A stretch of DNA of 43,971 nt from JANMEX01 sp041751995 (GTDB lineage: Bacteria; Pseudomonadota; Alphaproteobacteria; Rhizobiales; Rhizobiaceae): positions 1 through 43,971 of the forward strand of contig JBGSHY010000005.1 in NCBI GenBank assembly GCA_041751995.1, written 5' to 3'. The position numbers were made by a program, and so were the translations under genes. How positions within the stretch are numbered: position 1 is the first letter of the stretch; each line of letters starts with the position of its first letter. The notes under the pieces are model-generated. The model was not told the origin of the DNA, ran no database searches, and worked only from the letters and a program-made list of their open reading frames with translations. Below, one piece after another: positions 8,467 to 16,601 of this stretch.

Positions 8467-10461
8467 TCAGGCGCGGGCGCCAATGCTTGAGAGCGCTTTG
8501 GAGGGGTAAAGCCTGGCGACTTTTTGCTCAAACCGATCGATTTTTTCAACACCGTTTTTGTCATCATACTCCGGAACTGCAAACCGCAACCGGCTTAGCG
8601 CCGCGGTGACATTCTCTGACTCTATGGCAAAGGCCATGTCCCTGACAATCTTTTCAAATGCCTCTTGCTCGACGACCCTTGGCGATGCAACAAAATAGGA
8701 CGCATGCTGCTCGGCATTTTGAACTTCGCGCGCGTCGAAAAGCTCTTCAAAAAGCTTTTCTCCCGGCCGCAAGCCCACATATTCGATTTTAATTTCAATA
8801 TTCGGCTTGTAACCCGCCAGCCGGATCATGCGCTCTGCAAGATCAGCGATGCGCACCGGCTCGCCCATATCCAGAACCAGTATTTTGCCGCGTTGCTCAT
8901 TGGATGTCATGCCCATCGACGACGCCTGCAACACCAGCCGAACTGCCTCCGGAATGGTCATGAAATATCGGACGATATTGGGATGGGTGACAGTGACCGG
9001 TCCACCCTTGGCAATCTGCGCCGCGAACCGCGGAACGACCGAGCCATTGGATCCGAGCACATTTCCAAAACGCACGGTCTTGAAACGCGTTCCGTGATCC
9101 TGAAGATCAAGCGCCTGGCAATAAGTCTCAGCGGCACGCTTGGTTGCACCCATGACATTTGTCGGGTTGACCGCCTTGTCGGTGGAAATCATGACAAAGA
9201 CGGAGGCTTTGTGCTTGATGGCTGCCAAAGCGCAGTTTCGGGTGCCCAAAACATTGGTCTTGATCGTTTCGGCGATATTCTGCTCGGCCAAGGGGACATG
9301 TTTTATCGCGGCCGCATGGAAAACAACGTCGGGCTTGTATTTTTCAAACAGGCTGTCGATGCGCCGCTCATCCCGGATGTCGGCAATCCGCGCAATGATT
9401 TCAAGATTGGGAAATCTTTCGCGCAACTCCATGTCGATTGTGTAGAGAAAATGCTCCGACATGTCGGCGATAATCAACCGGCGTGGATTAAATGTTGCAA
9501 TCTGCCGCGCGAGTTCCGAACCGATCGAGCCGCCGGCGCCGGTCAGCAGGATGGTTTTGCCGTCAATGAACCGCGTCACTTCTATGAAGTTGTATTTGAT
9601 CTCAGGCCGCCCGAGCAGATCCGTCAATTCGATCGGCTGCGGCTCCAGATTCATCGCCGGGTTTGTGCCGGTCGTATTGACAATGTCCGGTATGTGGCTG
9701 ACCCGGAGGCCGGCGTCGCCCGCCAGCGTGACCAGCTCGCTCAGTGACTTTTTATCCAGACCATGATCGGCGACCGCCAACTCGACGATTGCGATACCAT
9801 GGTTTTCGCTCAAATCACTGACGACCTCTGCGATGTCGCGAAGACCGCCAAGAATTTTTTGCCCCTGAATTGTGCGTGTGCCCTTGATTGCTTTTTCATC
9901 AATGATGCCGGCAATATGAATTTTTGCGTCCCGGCGCGATTTAACGGCTCTTACATAAGCATCGGCAATGTCATTTGCCTTATAGACCAGAATGGATTTT
10001 GCCCCTGGGCGTATGCGGTTGCTTTCTCTGACCAGCCCGATCCAGCCGCCCTCCCGCACCAGGCGATAGAAAACGCGCGGGCCGGCAAGCGCCAAAACGA
10101 GAAAGAACCACAGCAGTACGGGAATGAGGCGGGAAAAGCCTGCGCCGCGGCTATAGCTGAAAATCATCAGTACATAGACGAGCACAGCAAGCGAGGCCGA
10201 TTTCACAATCGCCAAAATGTCCGGAATTGAGGCATATCGCCACGACCCGCGGTTAAGTTCGAAAGCATAGAAAATTCCGGCGCAAAGACATGTGAAAAGC
10301 GCCGCTTTTTCGAAAACTCCCGAAACCACCGGGATTCCTGTCAGCCCCGTAACCACAAAATTCGCCGCAAGAAACGACAGTGCGGCCATCAGGACATCAT
10401 GGAAAGTTCCCATGCTGCGCTTGAGCCGGGCCTGACTGTGGGTGACTAGTTTTTTGATCAT
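8467..10461 (-). CDS. Membrane-bound nucleotide-sugar 4,6-dehydratase/epimerase (WbpM/CapD/FlaA1 family)
   Basis: A 664-residue protein, the usual length of WbpM-type enzymes. The N-terminus carries about four membrane segments (residues about 20-120, for example LVYVLMIFSYS and LIPVLLWFFLVLALAG), followed by a CoA-binding-like Rossmann region and then an extended SDR domain. This has the NAD-binding TGAGGSIGSE near residue 310 and the catalytic region MISTDKAVNP...MGATKR near residues 424-441. In WbpM-like members the usual SDR Tyr of YxxxK is replaced by Met, and NVMGATK here fits that. It probably removes water from a UDP-HexNAc to make a 4-keto-6-deoxy sugar for O-antigen, capsule or another glycan. 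The exact substrate cannot be read from the sequence. The start ATG 10461 faces the purine operon across a 312-bp gap. Confidence 0.92.
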   Translation of the reverse strand: MIKKLVTHSQARLKRSMGTFHDVLMAALSFLAANFVVTGLTGIPVVSGVFEKAALFTCLCAGIFYAFELNRGSWRYASIPDILAIVKSASLAVLVYVLMIFSYSRGAGFSRLIPVLLWFFLVLALAGPRVFYRLVREGGWIGLVRESNRIRPGAKSILVYKANDIADAYVRAVKSRRDAKIHIAGIIDEKAIKGTRTIQGQKILGGLRDIAEVVSDLSENHGIAIVELAVADHGLDKKSLSELVTLAGDAGLRVSHIPDIVNTTGTNPAMNLEPQPIELTDLLGRPEIKYNFIEVTRFIDGKTILLTGAGGSIGSELARQIATFNPRRLIIADMSEHFLYTIDMELRERFPNLEIIARIADIRDERRIDSLFEKYKPDVVFHAAAIKHVPLAEQNIAETIKTNVLGTRNCALAAIKHKASVFVMISTDKAVNPTNVMGATKRAAETYCQALDLQDHGTRFKTVRFGNVLGSNGSVVPRFAAQIAKGGPVTVTHPNIVRYFMTIPEAVRLVLQASSMGMTSNEQRGKILVLDMGEPVRIADLAERMIRLAGYKPNIEIKIEYVGLRPGEKLFEELFDAREVQNAEQHASYFVASPRVVEQEAFEKIVRDMAFAIESENVTAALSRLRFAVPEYDDKNGVEKIDRFEQKVARLYPSKALSSIGARA

Positions 10462-10565
10462 GAGTCGAACACAGTCTGCCGTCCTACGGTATTGAATTCT
10501 ACTGGCCTTTAGACCATGGCTTGAATCCGATTACAACCGGTGATGACCTAAAAGTTGCTGTCCAG

Positions 10566-10582
10566 TTGACGTCTGACGTCAA
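10566..10582. promoter_or_regulatory. Perfect 8-1-8 palindrome TTGACGTCTGACGTCAA
   Basis: Both arms match perfectly around a single central base. It lies 105 bp upstream of the dehydratase start and about 190 bp upstream of puuE, so it could serve either promoter as an operator for a dimeric regulator. The binding protein is unknown. Confidence 0.5.
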
Positions 10583-10621
10583 TTTACCGAAACAATATCA
10601 GTTAGATAAAAAAACCGTTGG

Positions 10622-10645
10622 CCAAAGTGAAACTTTTCACAATGG
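10622..10645. promoter_or_regulatory. Inverted repeat CCA..GTGAAA-CT-TTTCAC..TGG
   Basis: Inner arms GTGAAA and TTTCAC are perfect around CT, and outer CCA and TGG also pair, with two unpaired positions between on each side. The shape is that of an operator rather than a terminator, since no T-run follows. Confidence 0.4.
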
Positions 10646-10692
10646 TTGTAACAATTATTGAGGGAACTTTTTTGGTGCAAAAAAACGCTATT

Positions 10693-10707
10693 GTTTGTGT
10701 CGCAAAC
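10693..10707. promoter_or_regulatory. Imperfect 7-1-7 palindrome GTTTGTGTCGCAAAC
   Basis: The arms GTTTGTG and CGCAAAC pair with one mismatch. It lies about 67 bp upstream of the puuE start, where an activator or repressor site would be expected. It is a weak call, because a 15-bp repeat with a mismatch can occur by chance. Confidence 0.3.
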
Positions 10708-10737
10708 GCCTTGATTTGACCGGTTGATAAAATATCG

Positions 10738-10753
10738 CATCTTGGCCAAGATG
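10738..10753. promoter_or_regulatory. Perfect 16-bp palindrome CATCTTGGCCAAGATG before puuE
   Basis: A fully symmetric sequence with no mismatch, 20 bp upstream of the puuE start codon and just upstream of its ribosome site. The position suits a repressor operator controlling the ureide/purine operon. The regulator is not encoded in the neighbourhood. Confidence 0.5.
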
Positions 10754-10773
10754 GCGTCAATTGAGGGACAATT

Positions 10774-11700
10774 GTGTTCGACTTTTCCACAGATTTCTAT
10801 CCGCGCGACATGACCGGCTACGGGCGCAATCCGCCGGATGCAAAATGGCCGGGCGGCGCCAACATCGCAGTGCAATTTGTCGTCAATTATGAGGAAGGCG
10901 GCGAAAACTGCATCCTCCATGGCGACAAGGCGTCAGAAGCTTTCCTGTCCGAAATCGTCGGTGCAGCCCCTTGGCCCGGACAGCGCCACATGAACATGGA
11001 ATCAATTTATGAATATGGCGCCCGCGCCGGTTTCTGGCGGCTGTGGCGCATGTTTAACGACCGCAAGATGGATGTGACCGTTTACGGCGTTGCCACCGCG
11101 CTCGCCCGCGCGCCCGAACAGCTTGCGGCCATGATGGAGGCCAAATGGGAAATCGCCACCCATGGCCTCAAATGGATCGACTACCGCGACATCCCGGCTG
11201 AAGTAGAACGCGCCGACCTGAACGAAGCCATCCGTATCCACAAGGAACTCACCGGGGAGCGCCCGCTTGGCTGGTATTTGGGCCGCTGCTCGGAGAACAC
11301 GCTGAAACTGGTGATGGAAGAGGGCGGTTTCGAATACTACGCCGACACCTATGCCGATGATTTGCCCTATTGGGTGGCCGACGGGGCAAAGAAACAGCTG
11401 GTCGTGCCCTATACGCTCGATACCAACGACATGCGTTTTGCCACGCCGCAAGGCTTCAATTCCGGCGATCAGTTTTTCAGCTATTTGAAGGACTCCTTCG
11501 ACGTGCTCTATGCTGAAGGTGCGGCCGGATCGCCGAAAATGCTGTCGATCGGACTGCATTGCCGACTGGTAGGCCGTCCAGGCCGCGCCGCGTCGCTTGC
11601 GCGCTTCCTCGACTATGTCCAAAGCCATGACAAGGTTTGGGTTGCCAAGCGCATCGATATTGCCCGTCACTGGGCCAAAACCCACCCCGCAGGGTCCTGA
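10774..11700 (+). CDS. puuE: Allantoinase, polysaccharide-deacetylase type
   Basis: Hydrolyses allantoin to allantoate. The 308-residue protein belongs to the PuuE group of the NodB/CE4 deacetylase fold, not to the amidohydrolase-type AllB. It opens with the typical DFSTDFYPRDMTGYGRNPP and continues with NYEEGGENCILHGD, EYGARAGFWRLWRMF, and ATHGLKWIDY, where the His is a likely active-site residue, then GWYLGRCSENT. The start is GTG at 10774 with GAGGGA upstream. The stop (TGA 11698-11700) overlaps the ATG of allA by one base, so the genes are translationally coupled. It is first in a purine-catabolic run. Confidence 0.94.
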   Translation: MFDFSTDFYPRDMTGYGRNPPDAKWPGGANIAVQFVVNYEEGGENCILHGDKASEAFLSEIVGAAPWPGQRHMNMESIYEYGARAGFWRLWRMFNDRKMDVTVYGVATALARAPEQLAAMMEAKWEIATHGLKWIDYRDIPAEVERADLNEAIRIHKELTGERPLGWYLGRCSENTLKLVMEEGGFEYYADTYADDLPYWVADGAKKQLVVPYTLDTNDMRFATPQGFNSGDQFFSYLKDSFDVLYAEGAAGSPKMLSIGLHCRLVGRPGRAASLARFLDYVQSHDKVWVAKRIDIARHWAKTHPAGS

Positions 11701-12200
11701 TGGCAGCAACAGCGATCCGGATCGAGCCGCTGACCAAGGCAGCCTTCGCGCCCTTTGGCGACGTCATCGAAGCCGAAGGCGCGGAACTGCGCATCATCAA
11801 CGGCGGCTCTACCGAGCGCTTCCATGATTTGATGGCGATTGATGTTGCGCCCGAAGGCGGCAAGCCGATTGTCTCGATTTTCCGCGGCCAGCCGTTTGCA
11901 TTGCCAGTGTCCATCAAGATGGTCGAACGCCATCCGCTCGGCAGCCAGGCATTCATTCCGCTAGGCAAGTTCCCGTTTTTGCTCGTCGTTGCCGAGGACG
12001 ATGACGGCACACCCAAAGCGCCGCGCGCGTTTTTGGCAACCGACGGGCAGGGCGTAAATTATGGCCGCGGCGTCTGGCACCATCCGCTGCTATCGCTGGA
12101 AACGGTCTGCGATTTCATTGTGATTGACCGTTCTGGCCCCGGAAACAATCTGCAGGAATATTTCTATCCCGGTGAGGGCTTTACCGTCGCCCAATCCTGA
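11700..12200 (+). CDS. allA: Ureidoglycolate lyase
   Basis: Splits ureidoglycolate to glyoxylate and urea, the last step of the ureide route in this cluster. The 166-residue product begins MAATAIRIEPLTKAAFAPFGDVIE, typical for AllA, and has the conserved NYGRGVWHHPLLSL and IVIDRSGPGNNLQEYF regions. The frame is open further upstream to 11637, but ATG 11700 overlaps the puuE stop (TGATG) and matches family length. The enzymes that convert allantoate to ureidoglycolate are not in the window. It is followed 17 bp later by xdhA. Confidence 0.93.
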   Translation: MAATAIRIEPLTKAAFAPFGDVIEAEGAELRIINGGSTERFHDLMAIDVAPEGGKPIVSIFRGQPFALPVSIKMVERHPLGSQAFIPLGKFPFLLVVAEDDDGTPKAPRAFLATDGQGVNYGRGVWHHPLLSLETVCDFIVIDRSGPGNNLQEYFYPGEGFTVAQS

Positions 12201-12217
12201 ACCAAACTGATCGGACA

Positions 12218-13621
12218 ATGATGACAACAAAAGACAAGATCAGCCTCACGCTGAACGGCAAACCCATCGAAGCCAATTGCCGCCCTGACACGCCGTTGCT
12301 CGAATGGCTTCGCACCGGCATCCGCCTCACTGGAACAAAGGAAGGCTGCGCCGAAGGCGATTGCGGCGCCTGCACAATCCTCCTGTCCAACCCGGATGGC
12401 TCTGGCTTTTCAGCAGTAAATTCCTGCATCCTTTCGATGGGCCAGATCGAAGGCCGCAGCATCATCACTGTCGAAGGATTGTCGACCGAAACTGTTCACC
12501 CGATCCAGGACGCGATGGCTCAAAACGGCTCGTCACAGTGCGGCTTTTGCACACCGGGCATTGTGACGTCTCTCGCCGGTTTGTTGTCTGTAAACGCCAG
12601 TCCGACAGAAGACGAAATCCACGATGCGCTCGCAGGTAATCTCTGCCGGTGTACCGGCTACAAGCCAATTGTCGAGGCTGCAAAAGCCGTCGCAAAAGGT
12701 GGCGTGATCAAGCTCCTTCAACCTGAATCAGAACCGTTGCAATCAGGTGCAACAGATTCATTGGGCAGCGTTTTTCACCGTCCTTCTACGCTCGATGAAT
12801 TCTATAATCTCCGCGCCGCCAACGAGAGCGCCGTCATTGTTGCAGGAGCAACGGACCTTGGTGTCGCGCTGGCTGACCATGAATCTTCATGGCCTGTCGC
12901 AATCTGGACCGGCGCCGTAAAAGAACTGCGCGCCATCAGCGAGGACAAGGCGCAATGGACGTTCGGCGCGGCGGTGACATGGACCGAAGTGCTCGCCCAT
13001 GTCGGCGACTCCTATCCGTCTTTCGCCACCCTGCTGCGCCGCTTCGGCTCGACGCAAATCCGCAACTTGGGCACCATTGGCGGCAACATCGGCACCGCCA
13101 GCCCGATCGGCGACGGGCCACCGGCACTGATCGCGCTTGGAGCCAAAATCACGCTGGCGTCCGGCCGCGGCGAGCATTCCATGCCGCTCGAAGACTTCTT
13201 CATCGACTACCGCAAGACCGCCTTGCACGAAGATGAAATCATCAAATCCGTCTGCGTGCCCAAGCCTGTTCCCGGTCAGCATTTCCGCGTCTGGAAAATC
13301 TCCAAGCGCTACGATCAGGATATTTCGACCGTCTGCGGCGCGTTCAATTTGATGATGAAAGACGGCAGGATCGCCTCCGCCCGCGTCGCCTTTGGCGGCA
13401 TGGCGGCAATCCCGCGCCGTGTGCCAACGGCGGAAAACGAGCTGATGGAGGAAACCCCGAACAGTGCCGTGTTTGCAAAAACCGCCAATGCCATCCGTGA
13501 AGCCTTCAAGCCGCTGTCGGATTGGCGCGGCAGTTCAGAGTATCGCACCGAGGTCGCCGGCAATCTGGCGCTGCGCCTGGGTGCGGAATTGGCTGGCGAA
13601 ACAGTTGAGGTGATGGCATGA
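12218..13621 (+). CDS. xdhA: Xanthine dehydrogenase small subunit (2Fe-2S and FAD domains)
   Basis: Electron-transfer subunit of xanthine dehydrogenase, which oxidises hypoxanthine and xanthine to urate. The 467 residues show a plant-ferredoxin-like domain with the first cluster Cys at positions 44, 49, 52 and 70 (GCAEGDCGACT...NSC), then the helical 2Fe-2S domain with SQCGFCTPG and NLCRCTGYKPI, and a C-terminal FAD domain with the PCMH-type pattern VAGATDLGV and TIGGNIGTASPIGD. ATG 12218 and ATG 12221 are both possible starts, with no strong ribosome site. The stop overlaps the xdhB start as ATGA. Confidence 0.96.
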   Translation: MMTTKDKISLTLNGKPIEANCRPDTPLLEWLRTGIRLTGTKEGCAEGDCGACTILLSNPDGSGFSAVNSCILSMGQIEGRSIITVEGLSTETVHPIQDAMAQNGSSQCGFCTPGIVTSLAGLLSVNASPTEDEIHDALAGNLCRCTGYKPIVEAAKAVAKGGVIKLLQPESEPLQSGATDSLGSVFHRPSTLDEFYNLRAANESAVIVAGATDLGVALADHESSWPVAIWTGAVKELRAISEDKAQWTFGAAVTWTEVLAHVGDSYPSFATLLRRFGSTQIRNLGTIGGNIGTASPIGDGPPALIALGAKITLASGRGEHSMPLEDFFIDYRKTALHEDEIIKSVCVPKPVPGQHFRVWKISKRYDQDISTVCGAFNLMMKDGRIASARVAFGGMAAIPRRVPTAENELMEETPNSAVFAKTANAIREAFKPLSDWRGSSEYRTEVAGNLALRLGAELAGETVEVMA

Positions 13622-15930
13622 GCGTTATCGAACGCCGCATTGTCGGCAAGGGCCTTGCCCACGACAGTGCCCTGAAACATGTCACCGGCGCGGCCGTTTA
13701 CATTGATGACATGCCAGAACTCCCCGGCACACTCCACGCCGCGCTGATCCTGTCGCCGGTCGCGCATGGCAAGCTGAAATCGATCGACACGAGCGCCGCG
13801 CTTGCCATGCCCGGCGTCGTTCGCATCGTCCTTGCCGCCGATATACCGGGCCACAACGAAGTCGGGCCGATCCTGCAAGGCGAATTGCTGTTTGCCAACG
13901 ACATCGTCGACTGCCGCGGCTGCATCATCGGTGCGGTGGCTGCAGAGACGATGGCGCAGGCCGTGAAAGCAGCTCACGCCGTCAAGCTCGACATCGAACC
14001 TCTGGCAGCCGTGCTCGATGTCGAAGCCGCCCACGCCGCAAAGTCCTACGTCCAGCCGTCGCAAAAGATTACTGAAGGCGACATCGCCGCTGGTTTTACG
14101 GCTGCTGACCGCATCTTCACCGGCAAGCAAGTCATCGGCGGGCAGGACCATTTCTATCTGGAAACCCACATTGCCTACGCCATCCCGGGCGAGGATGACG
14201 ACATGCTGGTCCATTCCTCCACCCAACATCCGACAGAAGTTCAGCACCATGTGGCGGGTATTTTGGGCGTCCCTGCCTCCAAGGTCGAATGTCAGGTCCG
14301 CCGGATGGGCGGCGGCTTCGGCGGCAAGGAAAGCCAGCCGGCAATCATAGCCGGAGCGGCCGCACTCTTGGCGAAACTCACCCGCCGTCCGGTAAAACTG
14401 CGCCTCCGCCGCCGCGACGACATGAGCGCTACCGGCAAGCGCCACCACATGGTGGCCAACTGGAAGGCAGGCATTGACGCCAAGGGCCGCATCACCGCGC
14501 TCGACATCGAGTATCTCGCCGGCGCCGGCAACACGCCCGATCACACCGGTCCTGTTATCGCCCGCGCGCTCTGTCATACCGACAATGCCTATTTCGTCCC
14601 CAATGCCCGCTTTGCCGGTCACGCCTGCAAGACCAACACGGTCTCCAACACCGCGTTCCGCGGTTATGGCGGCCCGCAGGGCGTCATCACAATCGAAGTC
14701 ATCTTGGACACCATCGCCCGTGAAACCGGCATGGACCCGAATGAACTGCGCCGCATCAACTTCTACGGACCAGATACCGGCGAGGTGACGCCCTACGGCC
14801 AGCCAGTCGAGGACAACCGCCTGCCGGAAGTGACCGAGGCTGTATTGGTCAACTCTGACTGGAACCGCCGCCGCGCCGAAATCGACGCGCACAATGCGAC
14901 GAACCCGATCATACGCCGTGGTCTGGCGATGATGCCGGTCAAATTCGGCATCTCGTTCAACCGCACTTCGCTCAATCAGGCGGGAGCCTTGGTGCATGTT
15001 TATCAGGATGGCTCCGTGCTCTTGAACCATGGCGGCACCGAGATGGGCCAGGGCCTGTTCGTCAAAGTCGCGCAGGTGGTCGCAGAAGTGTTCCAGATTG
15101 GCATGGACCAAATCAGGATCACTGCCACAGCGACAGGCATGGTCCCCAACACCTCCGCCACGGCGGCTTCCGCTGGTTCTGATCTCAACGGCATGGCTGC
15201 TTTCAACGCGGCCATGGCAATCCGAGGCCGGATGGCAAAAGTGGCGGCCGCGCATTTCGGTGTCGGCGAAGAGGTCATCACCTTCCGTGAAGGCCGCGTC
15301 CACGCCCGAAACGAGTCCGTCCCCTTTGGCGAACTCGCCAAAATGGCATGGCTGGAGCGCGAGCAGCTGTCCGAGGCCGGCTTCTACAAAACACCGAAAA
15401 TCCATTGGAACCGCGATACCATGCGCGGCCGCCCGTTCTATTACTTCTCCTATGGCGCAGCCGTCGCCGAAGTCGCCATCGACACGCTGACCGGCGAAAC
15501 CCGATGCCTGCGCGCCGACATCGTCCAGGACGTCGGCACGCCGCTCAATCCGGCCATTGACCTTTGCCAGATCGAAGGTTCCTTCGTTCAGGGCATGGGC
15601 TGGCTCACCTGCGAGGAACTCTGGTGGGACAAGGACGGCCGCCTGCGCACCGTCGGACCCTCCACATACAAAATTCCCGGTTCCCGCGACGTGCCACCGG
15701 TGTTCAACGTGTCGCTGCTCGACCAGTTGCCGAACAAGGAAGAGACAGTCTTCCGCTCCAAGGCCATAGGTGAACCGCCGCTGATGCTGGCCATTTCTGT
15801 CTGGCTCGCAATCCGCGACGCCATCGCCTCGATCGCAGGCAACCGGTTTGCCCCGGACATCGAAGCGCCTGCCACGCCGGAACATGTGCTGGAAGCGATC
15901 GGGAAATTGAGAAAGAGGATGGCGGGATGA
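13618..15930 (+). CDS. xdhB: Xanthine dehydrogenase large subunit (molybdopterin-binding)
   Basis: Catalytic subunit carrying the molybdenum cofactor. The 770-residue length is normal. Family motifs include the N-terminal HVTGAAVYIDD, the Moco-binding GGGFGGKESQPA, FRGYGGPQG with the substrate-binding Arg, GGTEMGQGLFVKVAQ, and near the end KAIGEPPLML, whose Glu is the expected catalytic base. The start ATG 13618 overlaps the xdhA stop (ATGA), so the two subunits are coupled. A cofactor-insertion protein (XdhC) is not found downstream. A palindromic repeat element begins 18 bp after the stop. Confidence 0.97.
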   Translation: MSVIERRIVGKGLAHDSALKHVTGAAVYIDDMPELPGTLHAALILSPVAHGKLKSIDTSAALAMPGVVRIVLAADIPGHNEVGPILQGELLFANDIVDCRGCIIGAVAAETMAQAVKAAHAVKLDIEPLAAVLDVEAAHAAKSYVQPSQKITEGDIAAGFTAADRIFTGKQVIGGQDHFYLETHIAYAIPGEDDDMLVHSSTQHPTEVQHHVAGILGVPASKVECQVRRMGGGFGGKESQPAIIAGAAALLAKLTRRPVKLRLRRRDDMSATGKRHHMVANWKAGIDAKGRITALDIEYLAGAGNTPDHTGPVIARALCHTDNAYFVPNARFAGHACKTNTVSNTAFRGYGGPQGVITIEVILDTIARETGMDPNELRRINFYGPDTGEVTPYGQPVEDNRLPEVTEAVLVNSDWNRRRAEIDAHNATNPIIRRGLAMMPVKFGISFNRTSLNQAGALVHVYQDGSVLLNHGGTEMGQGLFVKVAQVVAEVFQIGMDQIRITATATGMVPNTSATAASAGSDLNGMAAFNAAMAIRGRMAKVAAAHFGVGEEVITFREGRVHARNESVPFGELAKMAWLEREQLSEAGFYKTPKIHWNRDTMRGRPFYYFSYGAAVAEVAIDTLTGETRCLRADIVQDVGTPLNPAIDLCQIEGSFVQGMGWLTCEELWWDKDGRLRTVGPSTYKIPGSRDVPPVFNVSLLDQLPNKEETVFRSKAIGEPPLMLAISVWLAIRDAIASIAGNRFAPDIEAPATPEHVLEAIGKLRKRMAG

Positions 15931-15947
15931 GGATTTCGCGCAGGCCC

Positions 15948-16076
15948 CTCTCCGTCACGGGCTTCGCCCGCGACACCTCTCCCCGCAAGCGGGGCGAGGT
16001 TAAAACTAAGGCACCGGTGCGTTTAACCTCGCCCCATTTATGGGGAGAGGTGGCTCGGCGAAGCCGAGACGGAGAG
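15948..16076. repeat. Nested palindromic intergenic element (RIME-like), 129 bp
   Basis: The left arm starting CTCTCCGTC (15948) is repeated in inverted form ending GACGGAGAG (16076). The arms are about 55 bp and differ at only a few sites, and the centre is the short stretch after GAGGTTAAA. Each arm contains two smaller hairpins: a left-arm CGGGCTTCGCCCG corresponds to CTCGGCGAAGCCGAG on the right, and CCCCGCAAGCGGGG corresponds to CCCCATTTATGGGG. The differences preserve base pairing within each small hairpin. It resembles the short palindromic elements scattered in rhizobial genomes. It sits inside the purine run between xdhB and uraD and could form a very strong mRNA structure. Confidence 0.88.
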
Positions 16077-16087
16077 CGGCCTGCGCA

Positions 16088-16591
16088 ATGAACCTCTCCA
16101 CCCTCAACCAGCTCTCCAAACCTGCCTTTGTCGCCACTCTCGGCGCTATCTTCGAGCACTCCCCCTGGGTCGCCGAAGGTGCTTATGCCGCCAAACCTTT
16201 CGCTGACATCGAAGCCCTCCGCACAGCCATGGTTAAAGTCGTGGACGAGGCCGGCCTCGACCGGCAACTCGCCCTCATCCGTGCCCATCCCGATCTGGCC
16301 GGCAAGGCCGCGCTTGCCGGTGAACTCACCGCCGAATCCACCTCAGAGCAAAAAGGCGCTGGCCTTGACCGCTTGACAGCCGAAGAGTTCGCCAAATTCC
16401 ACCGCCTCAACGATGCCTACAAGGCCAAATTCGATTTCCCGTTCATCCTCGCCGTGCGCGGCCATGACAAGCATTCGATCCTCGCTGCCTTCGAAACCCG
16501 CTTGTTGAACGATGCCGAATCTGAAAGGGCTGAGGCCCTGAGGCAGATCGCCCGCATTGCCGGTTTCCGGCTCGCCGATCTCATCTCCTGA
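16088..16591 (+). CDS. uraD: OHCU decarboxylase
   Basis: 2-oxo-4-hydroxy-4-carboxy-5-ureidoimidazoline decarboxylase, the step giving S-allantoin. The 167 residues start MNLSTLNQLSKPAFVATLGAIFEHSPWVAE, and carry the family signature HPDLAGKAA with the likely catalytic His, then FHRLNDAYKAKFDFPFILAVRGHDKHSIL. The frame is open to 16040, but those extra codons come from the palindromic repeat (basic, repeat-encoded residues), so ATG 16088 is chosen. No ribosome site is visible upstream, since the repeat ends 11 bp before the start. The uraH start follows 10 bp after the stop. Confidence 0.93.
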   Translation: MNLSTLNQLSKPAFVATLGAIFEHSPWVAEGAYAAKPFADIEALRTAMVKVVDEAGLDRQLALIRAHPDLAGKAALAGELTAESTSEQKGAGLDRLTAEEFAKFHRLNDAYKAKFDFPFILAVRGHDKHSILAAFETRLLNDAESERAEALRQIARIAGFRLADLIS

Positions 16592-16601
16592 AAGGTTTCA
16601 C

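Larger units (their letters stand above)
10462..10773. promoter_or_regulatory. AT-rich divergent intergenic region before puuE, with several palindromes
   Basis: This 312-bp gap between the dehydratase gene and puuE is clearly richer in A+T than its surroundings and holds no credible gene. It contains four inverted repeats, listed separately at 10566-10582, 10622-10645, 10693-10707 and 10738-10753. A possible -10 element TAAAAT at 10728-10733 lies upstream of the last palindrome, but no good -35 partner is evident. The puuE ribosome site GAGGGA lies about 5 bp before its GTG start. Confidence 0.55.

Noticed and set aside
13315..15885. An 856-codon open frame on the minus strand opposite xdhB
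   Set aside because: It mirrors the reading frame of xdhB and part of xdhA in G+C-rich sequence and shows no recognisable domain. xdhA and xdhB are certain, so this is a shadow.
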